Part shown: in pieces, positions 17,251 to 25,730 of the stretch
Layout: every line of letters begins with the position of its first letter
Position numbering within the stretch: position 1 is the stretch's first letter
Source: Oceanobacillus halotolerans
Lineage (GTDB): Bacteria; Bacillota; Bacilli; Bacillales; Amphibacillaceae
Direction: 5' to 3'
DNA length: 64,000 bases
NCBI RefSeq assembly: GCF_010993955.1
Contig: NZ_WIXL01000005.1
Location: 1 to 64,000, forward strand
Notes under the pieces: model-generated
The model's database searches: none
The model's input: only the letters and a program-made list of their open reading frames with translations
Told to the model about the DNA's origin: nothing
Translations under genes and position numbers: made by a program

Positions 17251-18914
17251 TATTCGACTGAAAAAATATAAGAATAAATTGGCTGATTGCCATGATGTAC
17301 TTCAACTTCTACATCTTCAAACGTATCCTCTACATAGTCAACAAGTTGGTCAACTTCTTCATCGCTTACATCCTCACCTTGAAGGATTGTTAGAATTTCA
17401 TCATCTTCTGTAATCATTTCGTTTAACAATAATTTAACAGTCTCTGTCTTATCCTGGTGTGTTGCTTTAATTTCTCCGTCTACAATACCCATAAAGTGAT
17501 CTTTTTCGATGGTAATGCCATCAATTTGTGTATCACGAACAGCATACGTAATTTGACCTGTTTTGACCTCACCACTTGCACTCTCCATCGTTTCTTTATT
17601 TTCTTGAAGGCTTGATTCTGGGTGAAATGCAAGCATCGCACTAATCCCTTGTGGAATTGTTTTGGTAGGAACGACTTCTACATTGGCTTCAGCTATTTCT
17701 TTTGCTTGTTCGGCCGCCATTACGATGTTTTTATTATTTGGTAATATGATAATGTTATTTGCATTTGCTTTCTCAATGGCTTCAGCAATATCCTGTGTAC
17801 TTGGGTTCATGGTTTGTCCACCTTCAATAACCACTGTCGCACCTAGACTTTCTAATAATGACTTGATACCACTTCCCATTGCAACCGTAACAATGCCATA
17901 CGCAGCTTTTTCTTTTGATGCATTTTTTTCTTTTTTATCTCCAACGATAGCTGTATGTTGCTCACGCATATTTTCAATCTTCATATTAATGAGGCTTCCG
18001 TATCGTTGTGCCTTCGTTAAAATGTTACCTGGGTATTCCGCGTGAATATGTACTTTCACGATTTCATCATCAGACACAACAAGAAGGGAATCCCCATGTT
18101 CGCTTAATTCCTCACGAAAGTCTTCCTCATTAAACGGATTTTCGTTTAGTTTATCTTCTTCAAACTGTACCATGAATTCTGTACAATATCCGTATTCAAT
18201 TTCGGTTGTATCCATGAAATCCTGTGCAATTTTATGATGTTCTGCATTAACCATTTCGTCCATTTCAACTGTTTCAGTTGTTTGCTCTGGGAGCTCCTCT
18301 CCTTTTAATGCAGCTAAGAACCCTTCATAAATGGTTACAAGACCTTGTCCACCTGAATCAACAACTCCTACCTCTTTTAACACAGGTAGTAAATCAGGAG
18401 TACGCCTTAAAGAAGCTTTTGCTTCTTGTACCACTTTTTCCATCAAAGCAACAATATCTGTTTCCTTTTCTGCTTCTGTCACAGCAGTTGTTGCTGCATC
18501 TTTTGCTACTGTTAAAATAGTTCCTTCGACAGGTTTCATTACCGCTTTATAAGCTGTCTGTACACCACTATCAAAAGCGGTAGCTAAATCCGCTACCGAT
18601 GCAGTTTCCTTTTTCTCTAAGCCTTTTGCAAATCCACGAAACAATTGGGATAAAATGACACCCGAATTCCCTCGTGCTCCCATTAATAGTCCTCTAGACA
18701 ATGCTTGAGCTACGTTAGATACATGGTTATCATTTGTTTTTTTCACTTCATTAGCTCCAGATGTCATCGATAAATTCATATTGGTTCCCGTATCGCCATC
18801 CGGAACTGGAAATACATTTAGTGCATCAATCTGTTTGGCATTATTAGTTAAATGGTTTGCTCCTGCGAGTACCATTTGTGTAAAAGTTTTGCCATCTAAC
18901 GTTTGTACCGTCAC
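17250..18914 (-). CDS. fakA: Fatty acid kinase catalytic subunit FakA (DAK2 domain, YloV)
   Basis: Phosphorylates fatty acids presented by a FakB carrier to give acyl-phosphate for phospholipid synthesis. The start is the GTG at 18914 (MTVQTLDGKT), seven bases after AAGGAGG, giving 554 residues; the open frame begins earlier at 18938. The N-terminal DhaL-like domain shows NVFPVPDGDTGTNM, the Mg/nucleotide-binding motif, and MGARGNSGVILSQLFRG. The C-terminal half contains ILPNNKNIVMAAEQA and an acidic end. It is coupled to yloU and complements the PlsX pathway encoded nearby. Confidence 0.95.
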   Translation of the reverse strand: MTVQTLDGKTFTQMVLAGANHLTNNAKQIDALNVFPVPDGDTGTNMNLSMTSGANEVKKTNDNHVSNVAQALSRGLLMGARGNSGVILSQLFRGFAKGLEKKETASVADLATAFDSGVQTAYKAVMKPVEGTILTVAKDAATTAVTEAEKETDIVALMEKVVQEAKASLRRTPDLLPVLKEVGVVDSGGQGLVTIYEGFLAALKGEELPEQTTETVEMDEMVNAEHHKIAQDFMDTTEIEYGYCTEFMVQFEEDKLNENPFNEEDFREELSEHGDSLLVVSDDEIVKVHIHAEYPGNILTKAQRYGSLINMKIENMREQHTAIVGDKKEKNASKEKAAYGIVTVAMGSGIKSLLESLGATVVIEGGQTMNPSTQDIAEAIEKANANNIIILPNNKNIVMAAEQAKEIAEANVEVVPTKTIPQGISAMLAFHPESSLQENKETMESASGEVKTGQITYAVRDTQIDGITIEKDHFMGIVDGEIKATHQDKTETVKLLLNEMITEDDEILTILQGEDVSDEEVDQLVDYVEDTFEDVEVEVHHGNQPIYSYIFSVE

Positions 18915-18950
18915 AATACTTCCTCCTTCTACATACACAAAAGATCTATA

Positions 18951-19313
18951 TTAGACTTTTGCTACCCGAACTCCTTGAATATATATATTCACAGAATCAA
19001 TTGTTAAGCCTAATTGTTTGTTTAATGTATATTTTACTTGAGATTGTACATTATGCGCTACTTCCGATATTTTTGTTCCGTAGCTTACAATAATATACAT
19101 ATCAATGTGGAGATGATTTTCTTCTTGTCTTACGACTACTCCTCTTGAATAGTTTTCTTTACGTAGTATCTCTGCTATACCATCGCGTAATTGGCTTTTA
19201 GAAGCCATCCCAACTATTCCATAGCATTCTACCGCTGCACCACCAGCAATTGTTGCAATAACTTCATTTGTAATCGTTACGTGACCATCATTTGTATTAA
19301 GTTCAATGGACAT
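18951..19313 (-). CDS. yloU: Asp23/Gls24 family protein YloU
   Basis: A 120-residue Asp23-family protein encoded directly upstream of fakA, as in most Firmicutes. Staphylococcal relatives are linked to envelope stress, and the pairing with FakA suggests a role near membrane lipid metabolism. Characteristic segments are AGGAAVECYGIVGMAS and VSYGTKISEVAHNVQSQV. There is no signal peptide. AAAGGAGG precedes the ATG. The function in this organism is not known. Confidence 0.92.
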   Translation of the reverse strand: MSIELNTNDGHVTITNEVIATIAGGAAVECYGIVGMASKSQLRDGIAEILRKENYSRGVVVRQEENHLHIDMYIIVSYGTKISEVAHNVQSQVKYTLNKQLGLTIDSVNIYIQGVRVAKV

Positions 19314-19569
19314 TATGATCCTCCTTTAATACGCACTTATCCTTATAATAGTGTATTTTACTATATAATAATTTATAATAAAAGTAATTATATATGATTC
19401 TAATAAGTCCCTTATAAGAATGGACGAAATCAGTCTTCCTGTCAAGAGTTTTTGCTTTACCAAAAATTTGAGGCTGTTTTTGGAAGGCTGTTTTATCAAA
19501 GATTGTTTCTTTTTCTTTTGTATAAAACTTAATGAATAATCGATGTATTATGCGCAGTAGTTTTAGCTA

Positions 19570-19655
19570 TGAATACCGCTACGGAAATACACTTCGCTTT
19601 CACCAAGGGCATAAGTGCCCTTGCTGAAAGCGACTGTCAGGAGCGGAAATCAAAG
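19570..19655. repeat. Palindromic intergenic element, 'CGCTTTCACC' type
   Basis: Nested inverted repeats: outer CCGCT/AGCGG (about 19576 and 19642), middle CGCTTTC (19595-19601) / GAAAGCG (19626-19632), inner AAGGGCA/TGCCCTT (19604-19621) with a TAAG loop. Related sequence (TACGGAAA, CTTCGCTTTCAC, GGACAGTCG-like blocks) recurs in other gaps of this window. The remainder of the 501-bp gap 19314-19814 is AT-rich with no ORF; the rpmB promoter is at its right end. Confidence 0.7.
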
Positions 19656-19741
19656 CTGCTTTACAATATATATCAACAGCAGCATACTATGTGAAAAGTT
19701 CCTAAATAAAAAAGGAAGCTAGGCAATAAGAAAAATATAGA

Positions 19742-19770
19742 TTGCATTCTATTCCTACTTATGATAAATT
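19742..19770 (+). promoter_or_regulatory. Promoter of rpmB
   Basis: TTGCAT (19742-19747), 17 bases, TAAATT (19765-19770), with an extended -10 TG at 19762-19763. It lies about 45 bases before the start codon. Confidence 0.65.
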
Positions 19771-19814
19771 GTATAAGTATTAAAATGACACATGTTAGAG
19801 TAGGAGGGATTACC

Positions 19815-20003
19815 ATGGCTAGAAAATGTGTTGTAACTGGACGTAAAACTCGCAGTGGAAACCAACGTTCTCACGCTATGAATTCCAACAAGCGTAAATG
19901 GAAAGCTAATGTACAAAAAGTTCGCATTATGGTAGACGGTAAGCCTAAAAAAGTTTATGTTTCTGCTCGCGCCCTTAAATCAGGTAAAGTAGAGCGCGTA
20001 TAA
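19815..20003 (+). CDS. rpmB: Ribosomal protein bL28
   Basis: A 62-residue 50S subunit protein beginning [20 protein letters not shown]. The ATG at 19815 follows TAGGAGGG by six bases; the open frame extends back to 19761 but lacks family similarity there. It is strongly basic throughout. It lacks the CxxC...CxxC zinc knuckle of some bL28 paralogues, so this is the zinc-independent type. It reads opposite to its neighbours and faces spoVM, an arrangement shared with B. subtilis. It has its own promoter and terminator. Confidence 0.98.
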   Translation: MARKCVVTGRKTRSGNQRSHAMNSNKRKWKANVQKVRIMVDGKPKKVYVSARALKSGKVERV

Positions 20004-20046
20004 TATACCTAAAAAAGAACAAATCACATTAGTTTATGAAAGAAAA

Positions 20047-20074
20047 GAGCACCCTTCTTATGGGTGCTTTTTTT
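20047..20074 (+). terminator. Terminator after rpmB
   Basis: AGCACCC (20048-20054) / GGGTGCT (20062-20068) with a seven-base loop, followed by a run of T to 20074. Confidence 0.9.
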
Positions 20075-20078
20075 AAAA

Positions 20079-20380
20079 GGTAAGAAAGTATAAAAAGTTG
20101 GCCTCTTACTGCCTTTTATAGGAAAGACCACGTCCCAGCTCCGAGCGATTGATGTCCTAGTGCCGATAGACATAAGGACGCCTGAGTTTTCATCGGCCAG
20201 CACCCACCCCCCTCGAAGTCATAAGTCAATCCTCATTACGCGCAAAAAGCGCCACGTCGAGGCTTGGCTTATGCTTGGCAGGTAAGAAAGTATAAAACTT
20301 TCTTACTAAGTGCAGCTAAGGCTTTCGCCATAAGAACGTGGCGACAAGCCAAGCTTTCTAATCGGGGGTAATCAAGGCGC
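20079..20380. repeat. Compact structured intergenic element bounded by a 17-bp repeat
   Basis: Non-coding DNA of higher GC content between convergent rpmB and spoVM. GGTAAGAAAGTATAAAA occurs at 20079-20095 and again at 20281-20297, where it continues into a perfect hairpin GTAAGAAAGT/ACTTTCTTAC (20282-20306). Left module: GTCCT (20154-20158) can pair with AGGAC (20175-20179), and GCCGAT (20162-20167) with ATCGGC (20192-20197). Right module: GCCACG (20251-20256) with CGTGGC (20337-20342), and GCTTGGCTT (20262-20270) with AAGCCAAGC (20346-20354). Both modules interlock in pseudoknot order. The element looks like a multi-copy Bacillaceae repeat or an RNA; no transposase is present. Confidence 0.65.
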
Positions 20381-20399
20381 TTCTAGCTTTTGTTCTGAA

Positions 20400-20561
20400 A
20401 ACAAAACCTAAAACCAAACAATTTTGGTAAAATTCCACAGCACATATCAAGGAAACATTTCATTAAAAAAATGATACTTTAAACCTTGATACAATCATTT
20501 ACTACACTGTTTCATAGAAAATGAGCTTATGTCAATTTAATTGACAAAAGCCGTTCATGCC
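20400..20561. other. AT-rich region downstream of spoVM
   Basis: Contains an inverted repeat TATCAAGG (20445-20452) / CCTTGATA (20484-20491) with an inner TCATT/AATGA pairing, and a palindrome TGTCAATT/AATTGACA near 20531-20547. Either could end the spoVM message, but neither has a clear T-run on the minus strand. No ORF is supported. Confidence 0.4.
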
Positions 20562-20645
20562 TTACTTATCTTTTTTAAAGGCGCCAATTACAACCCGTAC
20601 AAATCCACCAACAAATCTAGGAAGTTTAATCGTATAAAATTTCAT
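20562..20645 (-). CDS. spoVM: Stage V sporulation protein M
   Basis: A 27-residue amphipathic helix, MKFYTIKLPRF followed by VGGFVRVVIGAFKKDK, clearly the SpoVM family (26 residues in B. subtilis, where it ends KD). SpoVM recognises the convex outer forespore membrane and anchors SpoIVA, starting coat and cortex assembly. GAGGAGGG lies seven bases before the ATG. It is located 29 bp downstream of thiN and convergent with rpmB, exactly the B. subtilis position. Proline 9, needed in B. subtilis to keep the helix shallow in the membrane, is kept. Confidence 0.96.
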   Translation of the reverse strand: MKFYTIKLPRFVGGFVRVVIGAFKKDK

Positions 20646-20674
20646 GAGTTCGCCCTCCTCTGCATACAAACAGC

Positions 20675-21340
20675 TTACATCGGAATCGTATTAGACATAG
20701 CATCACGACTCTTTACTAATAATAGTATGCCACTACCATAGGAAAAAGTACCATAATTTGAAATAAGCTGATTAGAAATGCAAAGTGTAGATCCCCAAGA
20801 AATATCTTCATATTCTAACGGATAATAGAATCCTTCTAATGAGAGTCCCTCTACTGTTTGTGTCAATGGGATAAACGAAATATAAGGATATAATTTGTCT
20901 TTTTTCACATGATGTGTACCTGGTGTCGTTAATTGGATTTGATTATAATGATCAATCATAATTCCATTAATACCTTTTTGATTAATATGATGTAGTAATT
21001 GTATGTTAATGAGTTCATGGTCTAATCTACCACCTGTTACACCAAATAAATACAATTCGTTCGGCTGGTATGAATATGCATGGGAGAGTGCAATTTCTAT
21101 ATCGGTTTGGTCTTTTTCAACAGGATATACATTTACCTTACGAGCCTGGTCTTCCAGCCTTCTTTTTTGGTAAGAAGAAATAGAATCAAAATCACCTACA
21201 GCAAGATCAAGTGGAAGCCGCTGATCGATGATCGTTAATGCACCTCGATCAGCACCTATCCAGAGATCAATTATACTTTCATACGGGGATAGATCTGGAA
21301 TTAAGTTTTTTGGTCCATTTCCGACCACTGCTACCTTCAT
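20675..21340 (-). CDS. thiN: Thiamine pyrophosphokinase
   Basis: Transfers pyrophosphate from ATP to thiamine to make thiamine diphosphate. The 221-residue protein shows DLWIGADRGA, the DFDS motif in AVGDFDSIS, EKDQTDIEIAL and the VTGGRLDHEL block, all diagnostic of the TPK family. It overlaps no neighbour and lies 6 bp from rpe. The rsgA-rpe-thiN-spoVM order is as in B. subtilis. No thiamine riboswitch is visible, consistent with a salvage role. Confidence 0.95.
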   Translation of the reverse strand: MKVAVVGNGPKNLIPDLSPYESIIDLWIGADRGALTIIDQRLPLDLAVGDFDSISSYQKRRLEDQARKVNVYPVEKDQTDIEIALSHAYSYQPNELYLFGVTGGRLDHELINIQLLHHINQKGINGIMIDHYNQIQLTTPGTHHVKKDKLYPYISFIPLTQTVEGLSLEGFYYPLEYEDISWGSTLCISNQLISNYGTFSYGSGILLLVKSRDAMSNTIPM

Positions 21341-21346
21341 TTTCTA

Positions 21347-22009
21347 TTACTCCGTTCCTGAAGCTGATTGGCGAATTGCTTGAATGGCTTCCTGTCGATT
21401 TGATTTATTAAATATTGCACTACCAGCTACTAATACATCTGCTCCTGCCTCACTACATTTTTTGGCTGTTTCTGTATTAATTCCTCCATCAATTTCAATC
21501 TCAAAAGATATACCTAGTTCCTCTCTCCAAGTAACTAGCTTTTTAATTTTATCAATAGTATTTGGAATAAACGATTGTCCACCAAATCCAGGGTTGACAG
21601 ACATTAATAAGACTAAATCAACATCGGGTAATACTTCTTTTATGAACTCTACTGGTGTTCCTGGATTAATCACAACACCTGCTTTCGTATTCGAACTTTT
21701 AATTAATTGTATCGTTCGATGTAAGTGTGTACATGCTTCTTGGTGAACGGTAATAATGGATGCACCAGTTTTTTGAAACATAGGAATATAGTGATCTGGA
21801 TTTTCGATCATCAAATGTACATCAAGTGGTAATGTCGTATATGGTTTTATCGCTTCTACAACAAGCGGACCTATTGTAATATTTGGTACATAGTGTCCAT
21901 CCATGACATCCACATGAATGTAGTCTGCTCCTCCTTGTTCCACTTCTTTTATATCACTACCTAACTTCGCAAAATCTGCTGATAAAATGGATGGTGCTAT
22001 TTTTACCAT
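21347..22009 (-). CDS. rpe: Ribulose-phosphate 3-epimerase
   Basis: Interconverts ribulose-5-phosphate and xylulose-5-phosphate in the pentose phosphate pathway. It is a 220-residue TIM barrel. Metal-binding residues H32 and D34 lie in IHVDVMDGHYVPN and H65 in DVHLM; a later IDGGI motif near 172 supplies the second aspartate. MSVNPGFGGQSFI is the phosphate-binding and substrate loop. It begins 3 bp after rsgA. Confidence 0.97.
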   Translation of the reverse strand: MVKIAPSILSADFAKLGSDIKEVEQGGADYIHVDVMDGHYVPNITIGPLVVEAIKPYTTLPLDVHLMIENPDHYIPMFQKTGASIITVHQEACTHLHRTIQLIKSSNTKAGVVINPGTPVEFIKEVLPDVDLVLLMSVNPGFGGQSFIPNTIDKIKKLVTWREELGISFEIEIDGGINTETAKKCSEAGADVLVAGSAIFNKSNRQEAIQAIRQSASGTE

Positions 22010-22012
22010 ATG

Positions 22013-22894
22013 TCAATACCTCGGCTTTCTAGTTTGGATTTCTTCGTAAAAACGTAAATAATGGTCATAACGAGAAGATGCTATATCTCCAGCTTCTACC
22101 GCTTGTTTAACGGCACATTTTGGTTCTTTAATGTGGTTACACCCACGAAATTTACATGAAGTGCTATGCATGGCTATTTCTGGAAAACAATTTCCTAGTT
22201 CTTCTAATTGAATGTTATCAAAGTCTAGTGAACTAAAACCTGGTGTATCTGCTACAAGACCATTATTAATTTCTACTAATTCCACATGTCTTGTTGTATG
22301 TTTTCCTCTACCAAGACTTTCAGACACCTCACCAGTTTCTAATACCAAAGATGGCTTAAGCTTGTTTAATAAGGAAGACTTTCCAACTCCAGATTGACCC
22401 GCAATAACAGATACATTATTTGCAAGATATCTACTTAAAGGTTCCATATTCATATTATCTTTTACCGAATATAATTCAACTGGATACCCTATTTTTTCAT
22501 ATACCTTTCGATAATAATCAATTTTTTCTATCATCGTTTCGGATAATGCATCCATTTTTGATATAAAAATAATCGGCTCAATATCCTTTGATTCAATTAG
22601 AACAAGAAAACGATCCAACAATAAAGGACTAAAATCAGGCAACACAACAGAGGTAACAATAATTGCTTGATCAATATTAGCAATCGGTGGTCTAATCAGT
22701 TCATTTTTTCTAGGCTTTATATCTGTGATAAAACCTTCGTCAAGGTTAGTACTTTCAAACGTAACAAAATCCCCTACAAGAGGCGTGATTTTTTGTTTCC
22801 GAAAAACACCTCTTCCTCGACACTGATAAATCTCTTCACCTGATTTTACATAATAAAAACCACTTAACGCTTTCACAATTCTACCCTCTGCCAT
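22013..22894 (-). CDS. rsgA: Ribosome small-subunit-dependent GTPase RsgA (CpgA)
   Basis: Circularly permuted GTPase for late 30S maturation; in B. subtilis it is also a PrkC substrate. The 293 residues comprise an N-terminal OB fold, G4 SKMD (112-115), G1 GQSGVGKS (166-173), switch region GRGKHTTRH (196-204), G3 DTPG (216-219) and a C-terminal zinc site C247, C252, H254, C260. It begins one base after the prkC stop, so kinase and likely substrate are co-expressed. Confidence 0.97.
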   Translation of the reverse strand: MAEGRIVKALSGFYYVKSGEEIYQCRGRGVFRKQKITPLVGDFVTFESTNLDEGFITDIKPRKNELIRPPIANIDQAIIVTSVVLPDFSPLLLDRFLVLIESKDIEPIIFISKMDALSETMIEKIDYYRKVYEKIGYPVELYSVKDNMNMEPLSRYLANNVSVIAGQSGVGKSSLLNKLKPSLVLETGEVSESLGRGKHTTRHVELVEINNGLVADTPGFSSLDFDNIQLEELGNCFPEIAMHSTSCKFRGCNHIKEPKCAVKQAVEAGDIASSRYDHYLRFYEEIQTRKPRY

Positions 22895-24907
22895 TTATTC
22901 ACCATCCTCATAGGAAATTTCTTCTTGTATTACAACATCATCATCTAGCATTACTCTATATTCTGCTGACGTATCTTGTTCAATCGTTAATGTGATCGTA
23001 AATGTCTCATCAGCTGTAATCGTTTCTTCATGATATACTTCATCTATTTGATAATTCATATCGCCAATGTAAATACGAACTGTTTGTTCTACTGGTTCTT
23101 CTGTTTCCTCCTCATCTGTTGGAGGTGGATCATATTCCACCACAAATTCCTCCGTATGAGTTCTAGGTGGTAGTTCTTCTATTCCAATGGAAACATATAC
23201 ATCAACCGTTTCACCTTCTTCTAGATTCGTATTAGGTGCAGGATTTTGACGTATAACATTACCCTCTGCTACATCATCAGAATGCTCTTTAATTACGTTA
23301 ATATTTAATCCCTGTTCCTCTAATATATTCTCTGCCTCTTCTTGTGACATCCCTTCTAAATTACTAAGTGCAATAGGATCAGGGCCACTACTTACTTCAA
23401 AAATAACACGTGTTTCTCCTGGAATAACTTCAGCGTTTGGCTCTGGTTGTGTTTGATTAATAATTATCCCTTCTGGCTCTTCTGAGGTTTTTTCATACCC
23501 AATAATTTCTTCAAAGCCTTGTTCCTCTAATATTTGTTGGACTTGATTAAATTCTTCCCCTACATAATCACCAAATGTCTCTGTCTCTTTTCCTTGACTA
23601 ACAAAAACAGTTATAATGGAGCCCTCTTTTACTGTACGTCCTACTTGTGGACTCGTTCGTACAACGAAACCTTCTTCTACCTCATCAGAAAAAACGAGCT
23701 CCTCTTCAGCTTCAATATTAATCTGTTCCAACTCTTCTTGTGCTTCATCAAATTCCATTCCTATTATATCTGGAATGGTAACATCTTCTGGCTGCATGAG
23801 ACTTGGAATAATGAATAATGCAGCAATCCCACTACCCATTAACAGAACAATGATTGCAATAATCCATACCCACTTTTTCCTTCGCTTTTTCTTCTTTTTA
23901 GATGAAGGTTCTGTTGCGCCTTCTTCCTTATTTTCATATGATTTTGTCTCTTGGTTCGAATGTTGGGTGATCGTATCTTCGTCCTTATTATCGTTATCAT
24001 TAATCGTTTTATCTGTAATAACTGGGATGGCTTTTGTCTCTTCCCCTTCTTCGACTGGAGGGGTATACTTCGATTCATCGATTCGATCAGGATGTAAAGC
24101 TGTATGGATTGTTTCCTCCATATCGTATACATTATCAAATCGGTGAAACGGATTTTTGGCCGTCGCTTTAAGAACGATATTTTCAACACTTTGAGGTACC
24201 TTATCATTGATTTGCCTAACAGATGGTGTTTCATCCTGTAAATGTTTTAGTGCAATTGAAACTGCTGATTCTCCTGAGAATGGAAGACGCCCAGTTAATA
24301 ATTCAAATAGTACAATCCCTAACGAGTATATATCAGATTTCTTGGTTGCCATTCCACCTCTAGCTTGTTCTGGAGATAAATAATGTACAGAACCTAAAAC
24401 AGAATTAGTTTGTGTAAGGGCTGTTGCACTTAATGCCATGGCAATACCAAAATCTGTCACTTTCACTTGTCCATCCGAATCAATTAAAATATTTTGTGGC
24501 TTTATGTCACGATGAACAATATCATTTGCATGTGCATGGGCAATAGCAGATGTAATCTGTTTCATAATATCTAGTGCTTCTGATACCTCGAGTGGCCCAT
24601 ATTGTTGTATGTATTCTTTTAATGTCATGCCATCTATGTATTCCATTACCATAAATAAAATATTATCTTCTTCACCTACATCATAAATATTGACGATATT
24701 GGGATGTGATAGACTTGTAGCAGATTGTGCTTCTCGGTCAAATCGCGCAATAAATTCTTCATCATTTGCATATTCTATACGCAGTACTTTAATCGCCACA
24801 TCCCGCTCCAGGATGATGTCCCTTGCTAAATAAACATTTGCCATTCCCCCGCCACCAATTGTTTGGCGAATCTTATAACGCTCATTTAGGAGATGACCAT
24901 CTAACAT
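22895..24907 (-). CDS. prkC: PASTA-domain serine/threonine kinase PrkC
   Basis: Transmembrane kinase that senses muropeptides or lipid II fragments and promotes germination and wall homeostasis. Of 670 residues, the kinase domain spans about 11-270 with K40, HRD (132-134), DFG (152-154) and an activation loop holding several threonines. An acidic then Lys/Arg-rich juxtamembrane stretch ends at 345. One membrane helix is at about 346-370. Three PASTA repeats follow (about 376-440, 441-510, 511-580), then a 90-residue acidic extracellular tail. It overlaps the phosphatase gene by seven bases. Confidence 0.97.
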   Translation of the reverse strand: MLDGHLLNERYKIRQTIGGGGMANVYLARDIILERDVAIKVLRIEYANDEEFIARFDREAQSATSLSHPNIVNIYDVGEEDNILFMVMEYIDGMTLKEYIQQYGPLEVSEALDIMKQITSAIAHAHANDIVHRDIKPQNILIDSDGQVKVTDFGIAMALSATALTQTNSVLGSVHYLSPEQARGGMATKKSDIYSLGIVLFELLTGRLPFSGESAVSIALKHLQDETPSVRQINDKVPQSVENIVLKATAKNPFHRFDNVYDMEETIHTALHPDRIDESKYTPPVEEGEETKAIPVITDKTINDNDNKDEDTITQHSNQETKSYENKEEGATEPSSKKKKKRRKKWVWIIAIIVLLMGSGIAALFIIPSLMQPEDVTIPDIIGMEFDEAQEELEQINIEAEEELVFSDEVEEGFVVRTSPQVGRTVKEGSIITVFVSQGKETETFGDYVGEEFNQVQQILEEQGFEEIIGYEKTSEEPEGIIINQTQPEPNAEVIPGETRVIFEVSSGPDPIALSNLEGMSQEEAENILEEQGLNINVIKEHSDDVAEGNVIRQNPAPNTNLEEGETVDVYVSIGIEELPPRTHTEEFVVEYDPPPTDEEETEEPVEQTVRIYIGDMNYQIDEVYHEETITADETFTITLTIEQDTSAEYRVMLDDDVVIQEEISYEDGE

Positions 24908-25662
24908 AAATTGTCACCTTCTTTCTCTGTCCAATCATGGAACACAAGAACTAACGAAATATTATCTTCTCCTCCACGTTCGTTTGCCTGTTCCACCATT
25001 GTTTTTCCAATTGTAGAAATGGCTTCATTTAATGCTAAATACTCCTCTAATTCTGTATCCACTAATTTGTTCGTTAGACCATCTGAACAAAGTAACAGTT
25101 TATTTCCATTTTCCCAAGTGATGGACTGTATATCTGGTTTTATTTCTTGTTCCGTACCTAAAGCTTTTAAAAGGACATTTTTTCTTGGATGATATTCCGC
25201 ATCATCTTTAGATATCTCACCTTTGCGTACTAATTCATTGACTAGGGAATGATCTTCTGTTAGCTGGATAAAATCTTCTTGACTCCATAAATAGCACCGA
25301 CTATCACCTACATGTGCAATCGTTAAAAATTCCTTTGTACAAATCACAACTACAATTGTTGTACCCATCCCTTGACAGTCTTTATTTTGTGTTGCCTCTT
25401 CATAAATTTTCTGATTCACCTTCTGTAAAAGCTCTGAAATCCATATTTCTGCTTTCTCTGGTTCATCAATTCCGTTACATTCCTCCCAATTGGTTTGGAC
25501 GAGTGATGTTGCCATCTCACTAGCTACATCGCCTGCCTTATGGCCACCCATCCCATCTGCAACTAAAGCGAGAAGTTGTCCATCTTTGTTGTAAAAAATT
25601 CCCCCAGCATCTTCATTATGGCTCCTAATTTGTCCACGATCCGTAAAAAATTGTCCTCTCAT
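24901..25662 (-). CDS. prpC: PP2C-type protein phosphatase PrpC
   Basis: Cytoplasmic Mn/Mg-dependent serine/threonine phosphatase that reverses PrkC phosphorylation. The 253 residues show metal ligands D18 (HNEDAGG), D36 (VADGMGGH) and D233 (RGGEDN), and the GDSRCYLW and LCSDGLTN motifs. The stop overlaps the prkC start. GGGGTGATAGG precedes the ATG. In B. subtilis rlmN lies between rsmB and prpC; here the 68-bp gap leaves no room for it. Confidence 0.97.
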   Translation of the reverse strand: MRGQFFTDRGQIRSHNEDAGGIFYNKDGQLLALVADGMGGHKAGDVASEMATSLVQTNWEECNGIDEPEKAEIWISELLQKVNQKIYEEATQNKDCQGMGTTIVVVICTKEFLTIAHVGDSRCYLWSQEDFIQLTEDHSLVNELVRKGEISKDDAEYHPRKNVLLKALGTEQEIKPDIQSITWENGNKLLLCSDGLTNKLVDTELEEYLALNEAISTIGKTMVEQANERGGEDNISLVLVFHDWTEKEGDNLC

Positions 25663-25730
25663 CCTATCACCCCTATTAGCGTCTGCCTTACTAATTTAAA
25701 ATGACAAACGTTTTCACGAAGCAAACCAAA

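Noticed and set aside
20675-21600. Thiamine (THI-box) riboswitch near thiN
   Set aside because: thiN is embedded in a tight rsgA-rpe-thiN run with 6 bp before it; no CTGAGA/ACCTGA-type core was seen.
23616-24146. 176-codon open frame antisense to prkC
   Set aside because: It lies wholly inside prkC, has biased Ser/Pro/Ile composition expected of an antisense shadow, and has no ribosome binding site or family resemblance.
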